From assembly GCA_011389685.1 (NCBI GenBank), contig JAABTV010000011.1:1-64000 (forward strand): DNA of 64,000 bases, written 5' to 3'. This DNA comes from Paracoccaceae bacterium. Lineage in GTDB: Bacteria; Pseudomonadota; Alphaproteobacteria; Rhodobacterales; Rhodobacteraceae. The position numbers and the translations under genes were made by a program. The stretch's first letter is position 1. Every line of letters starts with the position of its first letter. Shown one piece after another: positions 48,401 to 57,843 of this stretch. A model generated the notes under the pieces. That model was not told the origin of the DNA. It worked only from the letters and a program-made list of their open reading frames with translations, and searched no databases.

Positions 48401-50474
48401 CGAGGCCAGCACCAGCGAACCCGAAACCGGCGATACCGTGCAATACACCTTCACGGTGACCAACAATTCGGGGAGCGACACCGCGCGCGGTGTGGTGGCG
48501 CATGTCACCCTGCCGAACCAGACCACGCAGACCGATGCGTCGGAAACGACGGACAGTTCGGATTTCGCGGATATCGCGGTCGATCTCGGGGATCTCGCCC
48601 CCGACGAGACCAAGAGCTTTACCGTCGATGTGGAGGTCGATGCGACCGAGGCGGGCACGCCGATTTCGGCCGATGTGCTGATCCTTTCGGACAGCTATGA
48701 CCCGGTGGCCGAGAACGACACCGACGCCACCAACGGGTCGCTGAGCGTGCCGGTCTCGACCGCGCTGCCCGATCTGGCCGTGGACAGCGGCTTTGATGGG
48801 CTGAGCGATCTGACCCTTGGCCAATCCTTCACCTATTCCGTGACGGTGACCAATAATGGTGCGGCGGCCGCCATGGGCGTGGTGCTGACCGAGTTCCTGT
48901 CGAATGCGACGGGCGTGTCCTTCGACATGCCCGCGACCAGCACAGCGGACGGGTACGAGATCGCGTTGGGCGACATCGCCGCCGGCGACAGCGTGACGGT
49001 CGAGGTCACGGCGAGCCCGGAATTCGCCGGCACGCTGACCGCGACATCGAATGTGCGCACCCCTGACGGGATCGACCTTTCGGTGAGCGATGACCAGACG
49101 ATCGCCGATCAGCCGGTGGTCGGGTCGGTGCCGGACGAGGCCGATCTCTCGATTGCGGTGGCGGCGGGCGCGCCGGCCAGCGATGGCAAGGTGCCGTTCG
49201 ACGTGACCCTGACCAATGACGGCCCCGGCGTGGCGTCGAGCATCGAGGTCGAAGTGCAACTGCCCGCGGGCGTCAGCGTGGACAGCTTCAGCTCGGTTCA
49301 GGGGACATTCGACTCGGCCACCGGGATCTGGTCGGTGGGCAACATGCGCGACGCGCTGAGCCGGACGATCACGCTCATGCTGGACGGTGTCGGGTCGGGC
49401 GATGCCACGGCCGAGGTCGTGAACGTGGTCGAGGATGATCCGGATTCCTCCCCGGATGATGGTGAAGGCGACGATTTCGCCAGCACCTCCATCGCGGTGA
49501 GTTCCGGGGGCGCCACCGACGGGGACGACCTGTTGGTCGGGACCGGGGCGGACGAGACGTTCGACGCGCTGGCAGGCGATGACACGATCCGGCCGGGCGG
49601 GGGCGACGACACGATCACCACCGGCGAGGGCGAGGACCAGGTCGAGGGCACCCCGGGCGAGCTTTTCGGGGACACGATCACCGATCTGACATCGCAGGAT
49701 GTGCTCATCTTCACCGGCGCGAGCTTCGGGCGCGAGGATATCGACGTGCGCGAGGGCTCGGCGATCCTGGGAATCGACAGTGACAGCGACGGCACCGAGG
49801 ATGGCAGTGTCACGCTTGAGGGCGATTATTCGGGCGGCGATTTCATGGCCGTGCAGAACGCCGGCGACACGCATGTTTCCTTCGCGGAGTTCCTGCCCAG
49901 CCTGGAAGAGGCCAAGGAGGTCGCGGGAGACGATGTCAACGGAATCGTCAACCAGGGGTTCCTGATGGGCGATGGCACGACCGGATTCCGCGTGACCGCC
50001 GACGTGACGGCCATGGCATCCTTCAAGAACGTGGTCGGGGTCTACGAGATCAACAGCGCGACCGGCGATATCGTCGATGTGCAGATCCTGTGGGACAATT
50101 TCCGCACCGCCACCGGCACGGTCGATCTGAGCAGCGTCGAGGCCGGCAACGAGCTCGGGTTCTTCATTGCGCAGGATGCGGGCGATTGGGCCGGCATGTT
50201 GGCCGACACGGATACGCTGAGCTTCGTCAACAGCGCCGACAATGCGGCCAACCTTTCGGATGGCAGCGACCTGTTGCTGGCCGTCAATGGCGTCGCCGAA
50301 GCCGATCTGACCGTGTTCCACAGCTATGACAGCGGCATGAACGATGACGGGGTGCAGCATGCGCTGTCGGGCGTCGTGCCGGGGGGCGAGGCCTTGGTGA
50401 TCGGGTTCGAGGATCTGACCGGCGGTGGCGACAACGACTATCAGGACGTGATGTTCATGGTCGAGACGTTCTGA
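45408..50474 (+). CDS. Giant type I-secreted protein with EELGH, DUF11-like, RTX and DUF4114 modules
   Basis: 1688 residues, acidic, with only one or two cysteines and no N-terminal signal peptide. Residues about 1-150 contain LVEELGHRIDARVN followed by SPGDEGESLAVLL, a module recalled from large cyanobacterial secreted proteins. It resembles a zincin helix with the first His replaced. Residues 300-900 are beta-rich with no recognised domain. About 1000-1350 hold three DUF11/CARDB-like repeats (YTFTVTNNSGSDTARGVV, YSVTVTNNGAAAAMGVV, FDVTLTNDGPGVASSI). Around 1370-1405 are RTX-like calcium repeats (TDGDDLLVGTGADETFDALA). The C-terminal 170 residues are DUF4114, ending GFEDLTGGGDNDYQDVMF. C-terminal RTX plus lack of a signal peptide implies type I secretion. 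No transporter genes are adjacent. Confidence 0.85.
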   Translation: MRDFILESDGIPPAIGQAATLASQRLASFLAQEPDQVRAIFGASDALDRLIADWTQSGADLSGIAVVPDEDVAGASAAYVASADMIVIAETVAASASVERLADILVEELGHRIDARVNALDSPGDEGESLAVLLRGEPLSSFADDNTVFSITGLGEVEAEQVVSVSDSGGFEGSSQSLTLEGTSGGTITYRYQHFTIPDRFIIRYEGQTLFDTGFTGGSRSGTIPLPAGSSDTLQVIMATDDAGTAWNYDVSVEAEDCGPPDPWIIEPASNEWEHNSDTDQCEVTDTLTVGRKDGAAALIRADGAAAAMPVDSNGVARNEIDVKGATVFAVISGETRSLFTGDFKMNLNTGVVAASDFKQTATGTYKLASMEVDFKSMSLLSNKAAFDIDFVLPDFLGSIPISLGDFINVGLQFTSGGALAWPGFKISPPGKYEAENFLNMVDISASNLMLEYRAQEDALRFQGKLEFANTTWMKSVAEKLVVDLAGTTNYVQVNSDGRFDAIGKATATVDVGAFGFSLSELEVTFNTTTNEIGGSATLGTPFGVKFGDEGLSIKPEVEFVTSPEFELDKVGLTIDNINKPIPAYPVFFFQQIGGSVDNFASTNTKAIELGANIGASLGPQIGGNSLAKAVGEIKVSTEMIEGKLTTDILPVEFKLSTPIKDFSFGPVSLAKLTGTQKLDWKAGFYQNDGVLNVLDGFFTLTNKMKFDKDFNFGTTGKAEIGIPDALPSWAGGGLKIANSNVALNFTDNGNSSDDFAAGWGTYVINVPWVGTINITKGLRANFDGSMSIIGADNIPKTSSWFIEDGRDYVLLTAAWENDSTDTQVRVIKPDGTIIEEADFVANEIMVVDDLSDSTGRTVVVGTPEEGTWDLEVVDDTGLGQVDYFASGEAEAPTFSFDGAPVVNGDGTVTYDFTLDSSMAANSITFYYDDDLSELDGGFAGSVSAGSGSGSFTWDPTGVVPGSYFLYALVDDGQNPITVEENADAVSVGSEADVGVEIEASTSEPETGDTVQYTFTVTNNSGSDTARGVVAHVTLPNQTTQTDASETTDSSDFADIAVDLGDLAPDETKSFTVDVEVDATEAGTPISADVLILSDSYDPVAENDTDATNGSLSVPVSTALPDLAVDSGFDGLSDLTLGQSFTYSVTVTNNGAAAAMGVVLTEFLSNATGVSFDMPATSTADGYEIALGDIAAGDSVTVEVTASPEFAGTLTATSNVRTPDGIDLSVSDDQTIADQPVVGSVPDEADLSIAVAAGAPASDGKVPFDVTLTNDGPGVASSIEVEVQLPAGVSVDSFSSVQGTFDSATGIWSVGNMRDALSRTITLMLDGVGSGDATAEVVNVVEDDPDSSPDDGEGDDFASTSIAVSSGGATDGDDLLVGTGADETFDALAGDDTIRPGGGDDTITTGEGEDQVEGTPGELFGDTITDLTSQDVLIFTGASFGREDIDVREGSAILGIDSDSDGTEDGSVTLEGDYSGGDFMAVQNAGDTHVSFAEFLPSLEEAKEVAGDDVNGIVNQGFLMGDGTTGFRVTADVTAMASFKNVVGVYEINSATGDIVDVQILWDNFRTATGTVDLSSVEAGNELGFFIAQDAGDWAGMLADTDTLSFVNSADNAANLSDGSDLLLAVNGVAEADLTVFHSYDSGMNDDGVQHALSGVVPGGEALVIGFEDLTGGGDNDYQDVMFMVETF

Positions 50475-50505
50475 ACCTAGCGCGAGGCGCAGTGCAAGCG
50501 AGGCC

Positions 50506-50532
50506 AGGCCCGGGGGATGTTCCCGGGCCTTT
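50506..50532 (+). terminator. Terminator after the giant gene
   Basis: A 9-bp perfect stem AGGCCCGGG/CCCGGGCCT with a 7-base loop, then TTTC. It lies 31 bases past the stop codon, in the spacer to the convergent glycosyltransferase gene. Confidence 0.65.
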
Positions 50533-50540
50533 CGCGTCGG

Positions 50541-51389
50541 TCAGCGCGCCGGGTCTGGCCAGATGCCGAAGCGGGCGCGCAGAAGCGACAGGCAGGCCCG
50601 GTTGGACGCGTCGCGGTCGCGCCCGTCGATCTTCTGGTCGCGCAGCGCCGCCATGCTGTCGGAGGGCGATGGGGTGGCACGGCAGAGGCCCGTTGGCACC
50701 CAGATCGGCACCTGGTTCAGCGCCAGCATGCCCGAAAGCCAGATGTCATCGACGGGACGCGCCGCATCCGGTATGTCGAGCGCCCGAGCGTCGAAGAATT
50801 CAGGTCGCACCACCACGCCGGCGCAGCCCCAGACCACATCCGCGTAACCCGCCCGCGCGACGAGGCGGCGGCTGGGTTTGGGCCCGCGCGTGTGCCAGCG
50901 GCGTTCCTGCCATTGCTGGCGCAGCCGGGCCAGCCGGTATCCCGGATCGAAAAGGCTGCGCGCGAGCCTGACAGCCGGGCGGCGGGGATTGACGAACCGG
51001 GTCGGGAACACCCGGTGCAAGGGCAGGGCGAAGCCTGCGACCGCGTGATCGGGGCGCGCGGCCTGGGCGGCGAACAGCGTGGCGGCCCAGTTCTCGGGAT
51101 AGATCTGGTCATCGTCGCAGAACAGGATGGCACAATCCTGACCGGCGAGATCGCGGGACGCGAACAGCACCTTGCTTGCGGGGCCAAGGTCCTCGTCGGT
51201 GCGGATCACCCGCACCCCCTGCCCCAGGTCCGGCAGGGATGCACCGGCGTCGGGAAAGCGGCGATAGTGCCGCGGAATATAAAGCCGGATTTCGTCGATA
51301 TCGGCCTGTTGTCTGCGCAGGCTTTCAAGCGTGTGCGGCAACATTGAAAAGCGCGGAGGGATGGAGGAAAGCGATATGATCCGGGCCAA
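50541..51389 (-). CDS. Glycosyltransferase (GT-A type)
   Basis: 282 residues. It starts MARIISLSSIPPRF, with a metal-binding DXD-type motif in ILFCDDDQIYPENW (about residue 90) and a second acidic motif AARPVDDIWLSGML. The pattern is that of glycosyltransferases acting on cell-surface glycans. Donor and acceptor are unknown. It is convergent with the giant secreted protein; a link through glycosylation would be speculation. Confidence 0.72.
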   Translation of the reverse strand: MARIISLSSIPPRFSMLPHTLESLRRQQADIDEIRLYIPRHYRRFPDAGASLPDLGQGVRVIRTDEDLGPASKVLFASRDLAGQDCAILFCDDDQIYPENWAATLFAAQAARPDHAVAGFALPLHRVFPTRFVNPRRPAVRLARSLFDPGYRLARLRQQWQERRWHTRGPKPSRRLVARAGYADVVWGCAGVVVRPEFFDARALDIPDAARPVDDIWLSGMLALNQVPIWVPTGLCRATPSPSDSMAALRDQKIDGRDRDASNRACLSLLRARFGIWPDPAR

Positions 51390-51490
51390 GTTGCCATGCT
51401 CCTCAATGTCAGGGGTCGGCTGGATACCAATACCGCAACGCGATACCGGGTTCCATCTCCGTCAGGGCCGGTCTGACCTGGGCGATGCGT

Positions 51491-52108
51491 TCATGTGTCG
51501 GGTTCGACCAGTCCGAGACCGCGCAGATAGATGCCGATGCCGGTTTCGAGCAGGTCCTCGGGCGAATAGGGCGATCGGGTGCCGGGCGAGTTGCGCGCGA
51601 AAAGTTCGACCACGCCATGTGACATCGCCCAGATATGAGCCGAGAACATCGCGGCGGGCGGGCGATGTTCCGGCGGGATATGTTGTGACAGGTCGTCGGC
51701 GGCGCGTTCGAGAACGGCCCGGGCGCGGGCCGAGACGGCGGCTAGGTCCGGGGTGCGGTTGACCGAGATGCCGCTTTCGAACATGGCGATGTAATGGCCG
51801 GGATATTTGCGGGCAAAGGCGAGATAGGCGCGGCCGGTGGATTCGAACGCGGCGAGGGCCGAGGGCTGGCCCGTGTCATAGGCGTATTGCATGAGGTCGG
51901 CGAAAATCTCGTATCCCTGCCGTGCGGCCTCGGCGATGAGGTCTTCGCGCCCGTCGAAATGGCGATAAACCGCCGCCGGGGTCACGCCGGCCTGTTTTGC
52001 CGCCTCCGAGAGGGTGAAGCCGGTCGGGCCGCGCGCCTCGATCAGCAGCAGGGCCGCCTCGACCAGGGCCTGGCGCAGGTTGCCGTGGTGATAGCCGCGT
52101 TTACGCAT
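51491..52108 (-). CDS. TetR/AcrR-family transcriptional regulator
   Basis: 205 residues. The N-terminal helix-turn-helix begins [20 protein letters not shown] and includes [20 protein letters not shown], a clear TetR DNA-binding domain. The C-terminal ligand domain has the form common in regulators of lipid or stress genes. It overlaps the ppk2 stop by 8 bases, so it is co-transcribed with ppk2. The ligand is unknown. Confidence 0.88.
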   Translation of the reverse strand: MRKRGYHHGNLRQALVEAALLLIEARGPTGFTLSEAAKQAGVTPAAVYRHFDGREDLIAEAARQGYEIFADLMQYAYDTGQPSALAAFESTGRAYLAFARKYPGHYIAMFESGISVNRTPDLAAVSARARAVLERAADDLSQHIPPEHRPPAAMFSAHIWAMSHGVVELFARNSPGTRSPYSPEDLLETGIGIYLRGLGLVEPDT

Positions 52109-53018
52109 CCCATATCTCGGGGCCGCCGCAGACCGTGGCGTCGATCCGGCCCAGCCGCTTTTCGTCCTTGTGGGCATAGTCGATCCGCGTCAGGACCGAG
52201 CGGATGGCGTTGATCCGGGCGCGGCGCTTGTCATCGGAGCGCACGATCGTCCAGGGCGCGTGATCGCTGTGCGAGCGGTCGAGGGTTTCCGCGATGGCGT
52301 TGGAATAGTCCTCCCATTTGCTCAGCCCTTCGACGTCGATCCGGCTCAGCTTCCAGTGTTTCAACGGATCACTTTCGCGCTTGAGAAAGCGCGCGAGCTG
52401 TTCGGCGCGCCCGACATTGAGCCAGAGCTTGAAGATCAGGATGCCCTCGTCAACCAGCATGCGTTCGAAATCGGGCACCTGGGCGAAGAAATGCGCGCGT
52501 TGCGCATCGGTGCAGAAACCGAACACCTTTTCCACAACGCCGCGATTATACCAGCTGCGGTCATAGAACACGATCTCGCCGCCGGCGGGCAGGTGGTCGA
52601 TGTAGCGCTGGAAATACCATTGCGTCGCCTCCTTGTCGGTCGGCTTGGGGAGCGCGGTAACGCGCGCGCCGCGCGGGTTGAGGTTCTCGCGGAAGCGTTT
52701 GATCGTGCCACCCTTGCCGGCGGCGTCGCGCCCTTCGAAGACGATGGCGATGCGCGCGCCGCTGTCCTTGACCCAATGTTGCAGCTTGGCCAGTTCGATC
52801 TGGAGCGCGTCAAGCTCCTTGTCATAGGCCTTGCGTGGCATCCGTTCGGAATAGGGGTAGTCGGGATTGAGGACATCGCCCTTTTCGCCCCGCTTGATCG
52901 TATTGCGGACGGGTGCGGGGGCGTCTTCTTCGAAATACCGGGTGATGGCGCCGTCAAAGGGCGGCTCGAACGGGTCGGATCGGGTCACTTTGCATGTCCT
53001 CTTGCGTGAGTTGCCCAT
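52101..53018 (-). CDS. ppk2: Polyphosphate kinase 2
   Basis: 305 residues. The P-loop is [13 protein letters not shown] (Walker A about 96-105), Walker B is [12 protein letters not shown] (Asp153), and a lid region follows. PPK2 uses polyphosphate to phosphorylate nucleoside diphosphates, or the reverse. The single-domain size fits class I. It is followed by an overlapping TetR gene that may regulate it. An exopolyphosphatase lies at 42883-43995. Confidence 0.93.
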   Translation of the reverse strand: MGNSRKRTCKVTRSDPFEPPFDGAITRYFEEDAPAPVRNTIKRGEKGDVLNPDYPYSERMPRKAYDKELDALQIELAKLQHWVKDSGARIAIVFEGRDAAGKGGTIKRFRENLNPRGARVTALPKPTDKEATQWYFQRYIDHLPAGGEIVFYDRSWYNRGVVEKVFGFCTDAQRAHFFAQVPDFERMLVDEGILIFKLWLNVGRAEQLARFLKRESDPLKHWKLSRIDVEGLSKWEDYSNAIAETLDRSHSDHAPWTIVRSDDKRRARINAIRSVLTRIDYAHKDEKRLGRIDATVCGGPEIWDA

Positions 53019-53069
53019 GGTTAGCGGATTTCGTGGGGCGGCTAAAGCGGTTCGATGCGCGGGCGCCGG

Positions 53070-54041
53070 TCACTCTTCGGGTGTCAGCCCGGCGCGGATG
53101 GCGGCGCGGTCGATGGCGGCGATCACCTCGGGCCGGGCGACGTGATGGGGCATGTGGCCAATACCGTCGAGCCGGGTCAGGCGCGCATCGTCGATCTGGT
53201 CGGTGAGGGGCAGGGCGTGGATGTCGAGGCCGACGGTGGTGTCGGCGGTGCCGTGCACGCTTTCGACCGGCCGGGCGATACGGGGGTAATGCGGTTGCAG
53301 CGCGGTGATCTCGCCGAGCAGGTTGGCGCGTTGCAGGGCGTTGGCGCGCAGCGTCTCGCGGCGCAGGGTGAGGCCCGCACCGACATGCGCCGCATAGCCG
53401 GGGGGCGGGTCCTGCGGAGCGAAGATCGCGTCGAGCGTGGCCGACACCCGGGCGTCGCGCACATAGGCGGTGATGAGCGGGATCACGATCGGCCCGAGGA
53501 TCGGGTGCGAGGTCAGGCGGTAATACCAGCTCAGATCGCGTTGCCAGGGCTGCGAGGGGGCAGAGAGCAAGACCAGCGCCGAGAGGGCCTCGGGACGGTG
53601 CACCGCCCAGGCGAGCGCCACCGCCCCGCCATAGGAATGGCCCAGCACGATGGGTCGCTCGGCGCCCAGTTTCCGCGCGGCGCGTGACAGCACCTCGGCC
53701 TGTTGGGTGATCGTGGCGCCGGTGCGGTTGATCCGCTCGGAATATCCCAGCCCGGGGCGGTCGAACACGATCACCCGATAGCGCGCCGCCAGGGCCGGGG
53801 CCAGCGCATGGGTGAAATCGCGGGTATTGCCCGAAAGGCCGTGGATCAGCACCAGATCGGGCGCATCCGCGCGATCATCCGGCCCCATCACCACCGCGTG
53901 CACACGGTGGCCATCGACCGAAAGGATGCGCCCCTCGGGCGGGTGGCTGGCCTCGGCGCGGGCCTCGTGGGCGCGGGCCTTCCACAGGGTGAAAGCGACG
54001 AAAACCGCGAGCAGGGCAAGGACGATCACGGCGAGTTTCAC
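53070..54041 (-). CDS. Membrane-anchored alpha/beta hydrolase
   Basis: 323 residues. An N-terminal hydrophobic segment (about 2-20) anchors the protein, and a classic alpha/beta-hydrolase domain follows. [10 protein letters not shown] forms the oxyanion region, Ser136 lies in [13 protein letters not shown], and His in DGIGHMPHH is the likely catalytic base. The substrate is unknown. The start overlaps the metA stop by 4 bases (54038-54041). Confidence 0.85.
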   Translation of the reverse strand: MKLAVIVLALLAVFVAFTLWKARAHEARAEASHPPEGRILSVDGHRVHAVVMGPDDRADAPDLVLIHGLSGNTRDFTHALAPALAARYRVIVFDRPGLGYSERINRTGATITQQAEVLSRAARKLGAERPIVLGHSYGGAVALAWAVHRPEALSALVLLSAPSQPWQRDLSWYYRLTSHPILGPIVIPLITAYVRDARVSATLDAIFAPQDPPPGYAAHVGAGLTLRRETLRANALQRANLLGEITALQPHYPRIARPVESVHGTADTTVGLDIHALPLTDQIDDARLTRLDGIGHMPHHVARPEVIAAIDRAAIRAGLTPEE

Positions 54042-54991
54042 CCGGTCGGACTCCGCAGGTCGGTGGTTTCGACGCCGATCTTCGAGATGTCGAACGGGGT
54101 GGTCTGGTAGATCTCGGAAATCCAGTTGCCATAGAGCAGATGCGCATGGCTGCGCCAGCGGTTCAGGGGTGTCAGCGCCGGGTTGTCGTCGGGGTAATAG
54201 TTGAGCGGCACGATGATCTCGGCCCCCGAGGCGGCATCGCGGTCATATTCCTGTTTGAGCGTGTCGCTGTCATATTCGAAATGGTTGAAGATATAGAGCG
54301 CGCGGTGGTCCGGGTCTTCGACCAGGCAGGGCCCGACCTCTTCGCTGCCCAGCAGGGTCGAGAGGGCGGGCACGGCGTCGATCTCGTCCTGCCGGACCTC
54401 GGTCCAGCGCGAGACGGGGATCACGCAATCGTCGGAAAAACCGCGCAGATAGGGCGAGGCGGGGGCGAGGTTCTGGTGCCGGAAACAGCCGAACGCCTTG
54501 TGCGGAAGCATGTGTTTGCGGATGCCGTGAAGGTGATTGATCATCGCCATCCCGCCCCAGCACACGCCGAAGGTGGAATGCACATGGGTCCGGGTCCAGT
54601 CGAAGACGCGGCGCAATTCGTCGATATAGGTGACCTCGTCGAAATCGAGATGTTCGATCGGGGCACCTGTGATGATCAGCCCGTCGAACTTCTCGCCGGT
54701 CTGGCGCACGTCGGTGAAGGGGCGGTAAAAGCTCTCCATATGGTCGGCGGCGGTGTTCCTGGTCTCGTGTTCGCTCATTCGAATGAGCGACAGCTCGATC
54801 TGAAGCGGCGTGGCGCCGATCAGGCGGGCGAACTGGTTCTCGGTCTGGATCTTCTTGGGCATCAGGTTCAGAAGCCCGATGCGCAGCGGGCGGATATCCT
54901 GACGGGCGGCCGCGTCCTCGTCCATGATCTGCACACCCTCGCGCGTGAGAACGTCGAAGGCCGGCAGGTCGGAAGGAAGCTTGATCGGCAT
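54038..54991 (-). CDS. metAA: Homoserine O-acetyltransferase, MetA family
   Basis: 317 residues; activates homoserine for methionine synthesis. The class I amidotransferase-like fold has nucleophile Cys144 in [11 protein letters not shown] and His in [10 protein letters not shown]. The acyl-donor determinant is Glu113 in [11 protein letters not shown]. In characterised enzymes Glu at this site selects acetyl-CoA and Gly selects succinyl-CoA. The enzyme is therefore predicted to be an acetyltransferase despite MetA ancestry. It lies 30 bases after a P-loop ATPase gene and is coupled to a hydrolase gene. Confidence 0.92.
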   Translation of the reverse strand: MPIKLPSDLPAFDVLTREGVQIMDEDAAARQDIRPLRIGLLNLMPKKIQTENQFARLIGATPLQIELSLIRMSEHETRNTAADHMESFYRPFTDVRQTGEKFDGLIITGAPIEHLDFDEVTYIDELRRVFDWTRTHVHSTFGVCWGGMAMINHLHGIRKHMLPHKAFGCFRHQNLAPASPYLRGFSDDCVIPVSRWTEVRQDEIDAVPALSTLLGSEEVGPCLVEDPDHRALYIFNHFEYDSDTLKQEYDRDAASGAEIIVPLNYYPDDNPALTPLNRWRSHAHLLYGNWISEIYQTTPFDISKIGVETTDLRSPTG

Positions 54992-55021
54992 GGGTCGGTG
55001 TCCTTGGAATCGGGTGTCGGG

Positions 55022-55879
55022 TCAGGCCCTTTCGATCGCCTCGGCGATCACGTCGGTGAAATCGGCCTCGGAGGTGATGCCGGCAATCTGATCGGCAGTG
55101 ACGGTGACGCCCCATTTCGCCATCGCCTCGTAACGCGGCTGGCGATGGGCGAGCGCCTTGGCATAGGTCCAGCGGATGAAGCTGTCGGGATCGACCTGCG
55201 CCTCGGTGCAGTCGTTTTCCGAGAGATAGCGATGCCACATCGCCTCGAGGAACTCGGGCTGATAGGCCATCGGCTTCGGGGCCCGGTCAAAGCGGCGGAT
55301 CAACTCCGTGGTATGGGCGGCGTCACCCTTGATCCAGACCATGAGGGTATGCGCGGACAGCTCCGTCATCAGCGGATCGTCGGGATCGTCGGGATCGACC
55401 CATTCACAGATCGACCCGCCGGTGTCGCAGATGAAATGCGGGTAGCCATAGAGATCATGCGCGCGGGAGATGAAATGCGCGGTGTCGTAAAGCGCCGCGA
55501 TCTCGCCCGCGCGAAACTGGGCCTGGCGGCGGGCATATTCGGAATAGGGCAGCCCGCCGCGGGCCGAATCGCCCGGCTTGCCCAGATAGGTCGAGACCGG
55601 GGCGAGATTGTCGAAGGTGATGTTGGAGCCGATATAGATCGAGTCCGACAACAGAAGATCGCGCAGAAACGGATTCTTCATTGCTTCCTGCTTGACGTTG
55701 TCGGTGATGTATTCGCCCATGTAGCGAGTGCCGATCCGATAGTCGATGGAATAGTGATACCAATCGCCCGAGTCGCGCAGAAGGTTGGAAACATGGGTTT
55801 TTCCAAGCCCCGACATGCCGAAGAACAGCACCGATTTGCGGGTGGCGTCGCGCCAGGCCCGGGCAGAGGGATAAAGCAT
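55022..55879 (-). CDS. Uncharacterised P-loop ATPase/kinase upstream of metA
   Basis: 285 residues. The Walker A motif lies very near the N-terminus, FFGMSGLGKTHVSNLL (Gly21-Thr28). It is followed by a conserved-looking DWYHYSIDYRIGTRYMGEYI and FICDTGGSICEWVDPDDPDD, which could act as Walker B or switch. The layout resembles small-molecule kinases such as cytidylate or APS kinase, but no family is recognised. It directly precedes metA on the same strand, which suggests a role in methionine or sulfur metabolism. Confidence 0.7.
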   Translation of the reverse strand: MLYPSARAWRDATRKSVLFFGMSGLGKTHVSNLLRDSGDWYHYSIDYRIGTRYMGEYITDNVKQEAMKNPFLRDLLLSDSIYIGSNITFDNLAPVSTYLGKPGDSARGGLPYSEYARRQAQFRAGEIAALYDTAHFISRAHDLYGYPHFICDTGGSICEWVDPDDPDDPLMTELSAHTLMVWIKGDAAHTTELIRRFDRAPKPMAYQPEFLEAMWHRYLSENDCTEAQVDPDSFIRWTYAKALAHRQPRYEAMAKWGVTVTADQIAGITSEADFTDVIAEAIERA

Positions 55880-55933
55880 GAAAAGACCCCTTGGAATATG
55901 TTCCAGGCTTGGTAAATCGCCGCAACGGCGCGG

Positions 55934-56845
55934 TCAAACCCTTATGGCGAGGCGGCGCAGGATGCGACCGTCGAGAATGGCCAGCCCGAACGCGATCATC
56001 CCGAACCCGAGAACCGCATTCGCAGAGAGCGTTTCGCCGAGGCCGAGCGTGCTGATCACGATGGCGACGGGCGGCACGATCAGCGTGACCAGCATCAGGT
56101 TGCCGGAGCCCGCCAGCCCGAGCACGCGATAATAAAGCAGATAGGCAAGGCCGGTGCCCGGAATGGCGATATAGGCCAGCGCCGAGAACGTGACGGGCGA
56201 GAGGGCGAGCGTCGGCGGGCCTTCGATGGCCCAGGCCACGGGCACCGCCACCAGCGCGGCGGCGCTGAGCATTCCGGCCGAGGCGACTGTCGGGCCCACG
56301 CCGGCCAGCGTCTTGCGCGCCCAGACCCCGGCCAGCGCATAGCAGAGCGTGGCCCCCAGAACGGCGAGTTGGCCGGCGCTGCGCAGATCGAAATCCTTGA
56401 GGTGTTCAAGCCCGATCACCGTGGCCACGCCCAGAAACCCGATGATGATCCCGAGCAGCTTGCGCGCGCTCAGCCGTTCATCGGCCAGGAAGATCGCCGC
56501 GACCAGCACGCCGAAAATGGCGGTGGAGCCGTTGAGAATCGCGGCGAGGCTCGCCTCGATATGCTGTTGCGCCCAGAAGATGAGCGAAAAGGGCATCACG
56601 TTGTTCAGGATGCCCATGACGGCAAACCCCAGAAACAGGCGCGGATCGCGGGGCACGTGAAGGCGCCGGATGAAGACGAACCCCCAAAGCATCAGGGCCG
56701 CCCAAAAGGTGCGGTTGGCAACGATGGTGATCGCACTCACCTCGGTCAGCGCGATCTTGACGGCGGGAAAGATCACGCCCCAGATCAGCCCGAGGCTGAT
56801 CAGCAGGGCCCATGCGAGGGGGGTGAGTGTCTTTTGCGGTGCCAT
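55934..56845 (-). CDS. EamA-type DMT-superfamily transporter
   Basis: 303 residues with about ten membrane spans in two EamA repeats (SLGLIWGVIFPAVKIAL at the start; FWAQQHIEASLAAILNGSTA in the first repeat). The substrate is unknown. It is 41 bases downstream of a second, only distantly similar DMT gene. The pair may function together or be independent exporters. Confidence 0.87.
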   Translation of the reverse strand: MAPQKTLTPLAWALLISLGLIWGVIFPAVKIALTEVSAITIVANRTFWAALMLWGFVFIRRLHVPRDPRLFLGFAVMGILNNVMPFSLIFWAQQHIEASLAAILNGSTAIFGVLVAAIFLADERLSARKLLGIIIGFLGVATVIGLEHLKDFDLRSAGQLAVLGATLCYALAGVWARKTLAGVGPTVASAGMLSAAALVAVPVAWAIEGPPTLALSPVTFSALAYIAIPGTGLAYLLYYRVLGLAGSGNLMLVTLIVPPVAIVISTLGLGETLSANAVLGFGMIAFGLAILDGRILRRLAIRV

Positions 56846-56886
56846 GTAAGTGCCTTATGGCGCGCCGGTGCCGGGGGCGACCCGGA

Positions 56887-57759
56887 TCATGCGGGTTTGC
56901 GCAGCGCGCGCGATTCTGTCCAGATGTTGAGGTAGTTGCCACCGAAGATCACCGCCGCCCCGAGCAGCACGAAGAGGTCCAGCGGTTCCTGATAGAGCAG
57001 CATGCCCAGCACGGCGATGACCGGCAGGCGGGTGAAGTCGATCGGGGTGACGACGGTGGCCGGCGCCAGCGAAAGCGCCTTGGCGATGCAGAAATGCGCC
57101 AGGAGCCCGGCACAGCCGATGAGCACGATCAGCGGGATACTGGCCGCATCGGGCAGGGCGATATCGCCGTCGATTCCGGCACAGATGATGCCGAAAACAG
57201 CTTGCATCACAGTGAGATAGAACAGGATGCAGGTGACGGTTTCGGTGCGGGTGAGCTTTTTCGTGAGCATCGTCGTCATGGCGAAACAGATCGCCGATCC
57301 GGCGGCCATGAGAATGCCGATGTCAAAGCTTTCGGGGCTGGGGCGGGCGACGATGAGAATGCCACAGAACCCGATGATCGCCGACAGGAGCCGCACCGGG
57401 GTGAGACGTTCGCCCAGGATCAGCGGCGAGAGCAGCACCACCCAGATCGGCGAGGTGAATTCCAGCGCGAAGACCTGGGCCAGCGGAATGAGCGTAATGG
57501 CGTAGAACCACAGGTTCTGGCCGGCGAAATGGGCGAAGTTGCGCATCGCATGGGTGCGCAGGTCGCGCCGCTGGATCTCGCGCCAGGTGCCGGTGATCGA
57601 GGCCAGTCCCAGCACGATGGCTATGCCCACGAAGCTGCGATACATCATGATCTCGAAGGTATCGAGCTGATACGCAACCTCGCGCCCGGCGATGGCCATG
57701 GTGGAGAATGACAGGATCGCGCCGCTCATCCACAGGGCGGCCAAAGCAAAGGGATTCAT
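56887..57759 (-). CDS. EamA-type DMT-superfamily transporter
   Basis: 290 residues with about ten spans. It starts MNPFALAALWMSGAILSFS, and the first repeat contains LNLW-type and FTSPIWVVLLSPLILGERLT signatures. It is divergent from the acyl-CoA synthetase gene and first in the minus-strand run leading to metA. The substrate is unknown. Confidence 0.87.
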   Translation of the reverse strand: MNPFALAALWMSGAILSFSTMAIAGREVAYQLDTFEIMMYRSFVGIAIVLGLASITGTWREIQRRDLRTHAMRNFAHFAGQNLWFYAITLIPLAQVFALEFTSPIWVVLLSPLILGERLTPVRLLSAIIGFCGILIVARPSPESFDIGILMAAGSAICFAMTTMLTKKLTRTETVTCILFYLTVMQAVFGIICAGIDGDIALPDAASIPLIVLIGCAGLLAHFCIAKALSLAPATVVTPIDFTRLPVIAVLGMLLYQEPLDLFVLLGAAVIFGGNYLNIWTESRALRKPA

Positions 57760-57843
57760 CGGCAGGCGAGGGGGGTTGTGCGCATCATGCGCTTATCTCT
57801 ACGGTAAAGCCGTGGCTTGGCAATGGGGAGAGGTGAAAAAGCC

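Noticed and set aside
54992-55021. SAM-II or other methionine riboswitch upstream of metA
   Set aside because: Only 30 bases separate metA from the ATPase gene, and the 54-base spacer before the ATPase shows no convincing SAM-II pseudoknot sequence, although part of it (GATTTACC) is loosely reminiscent.
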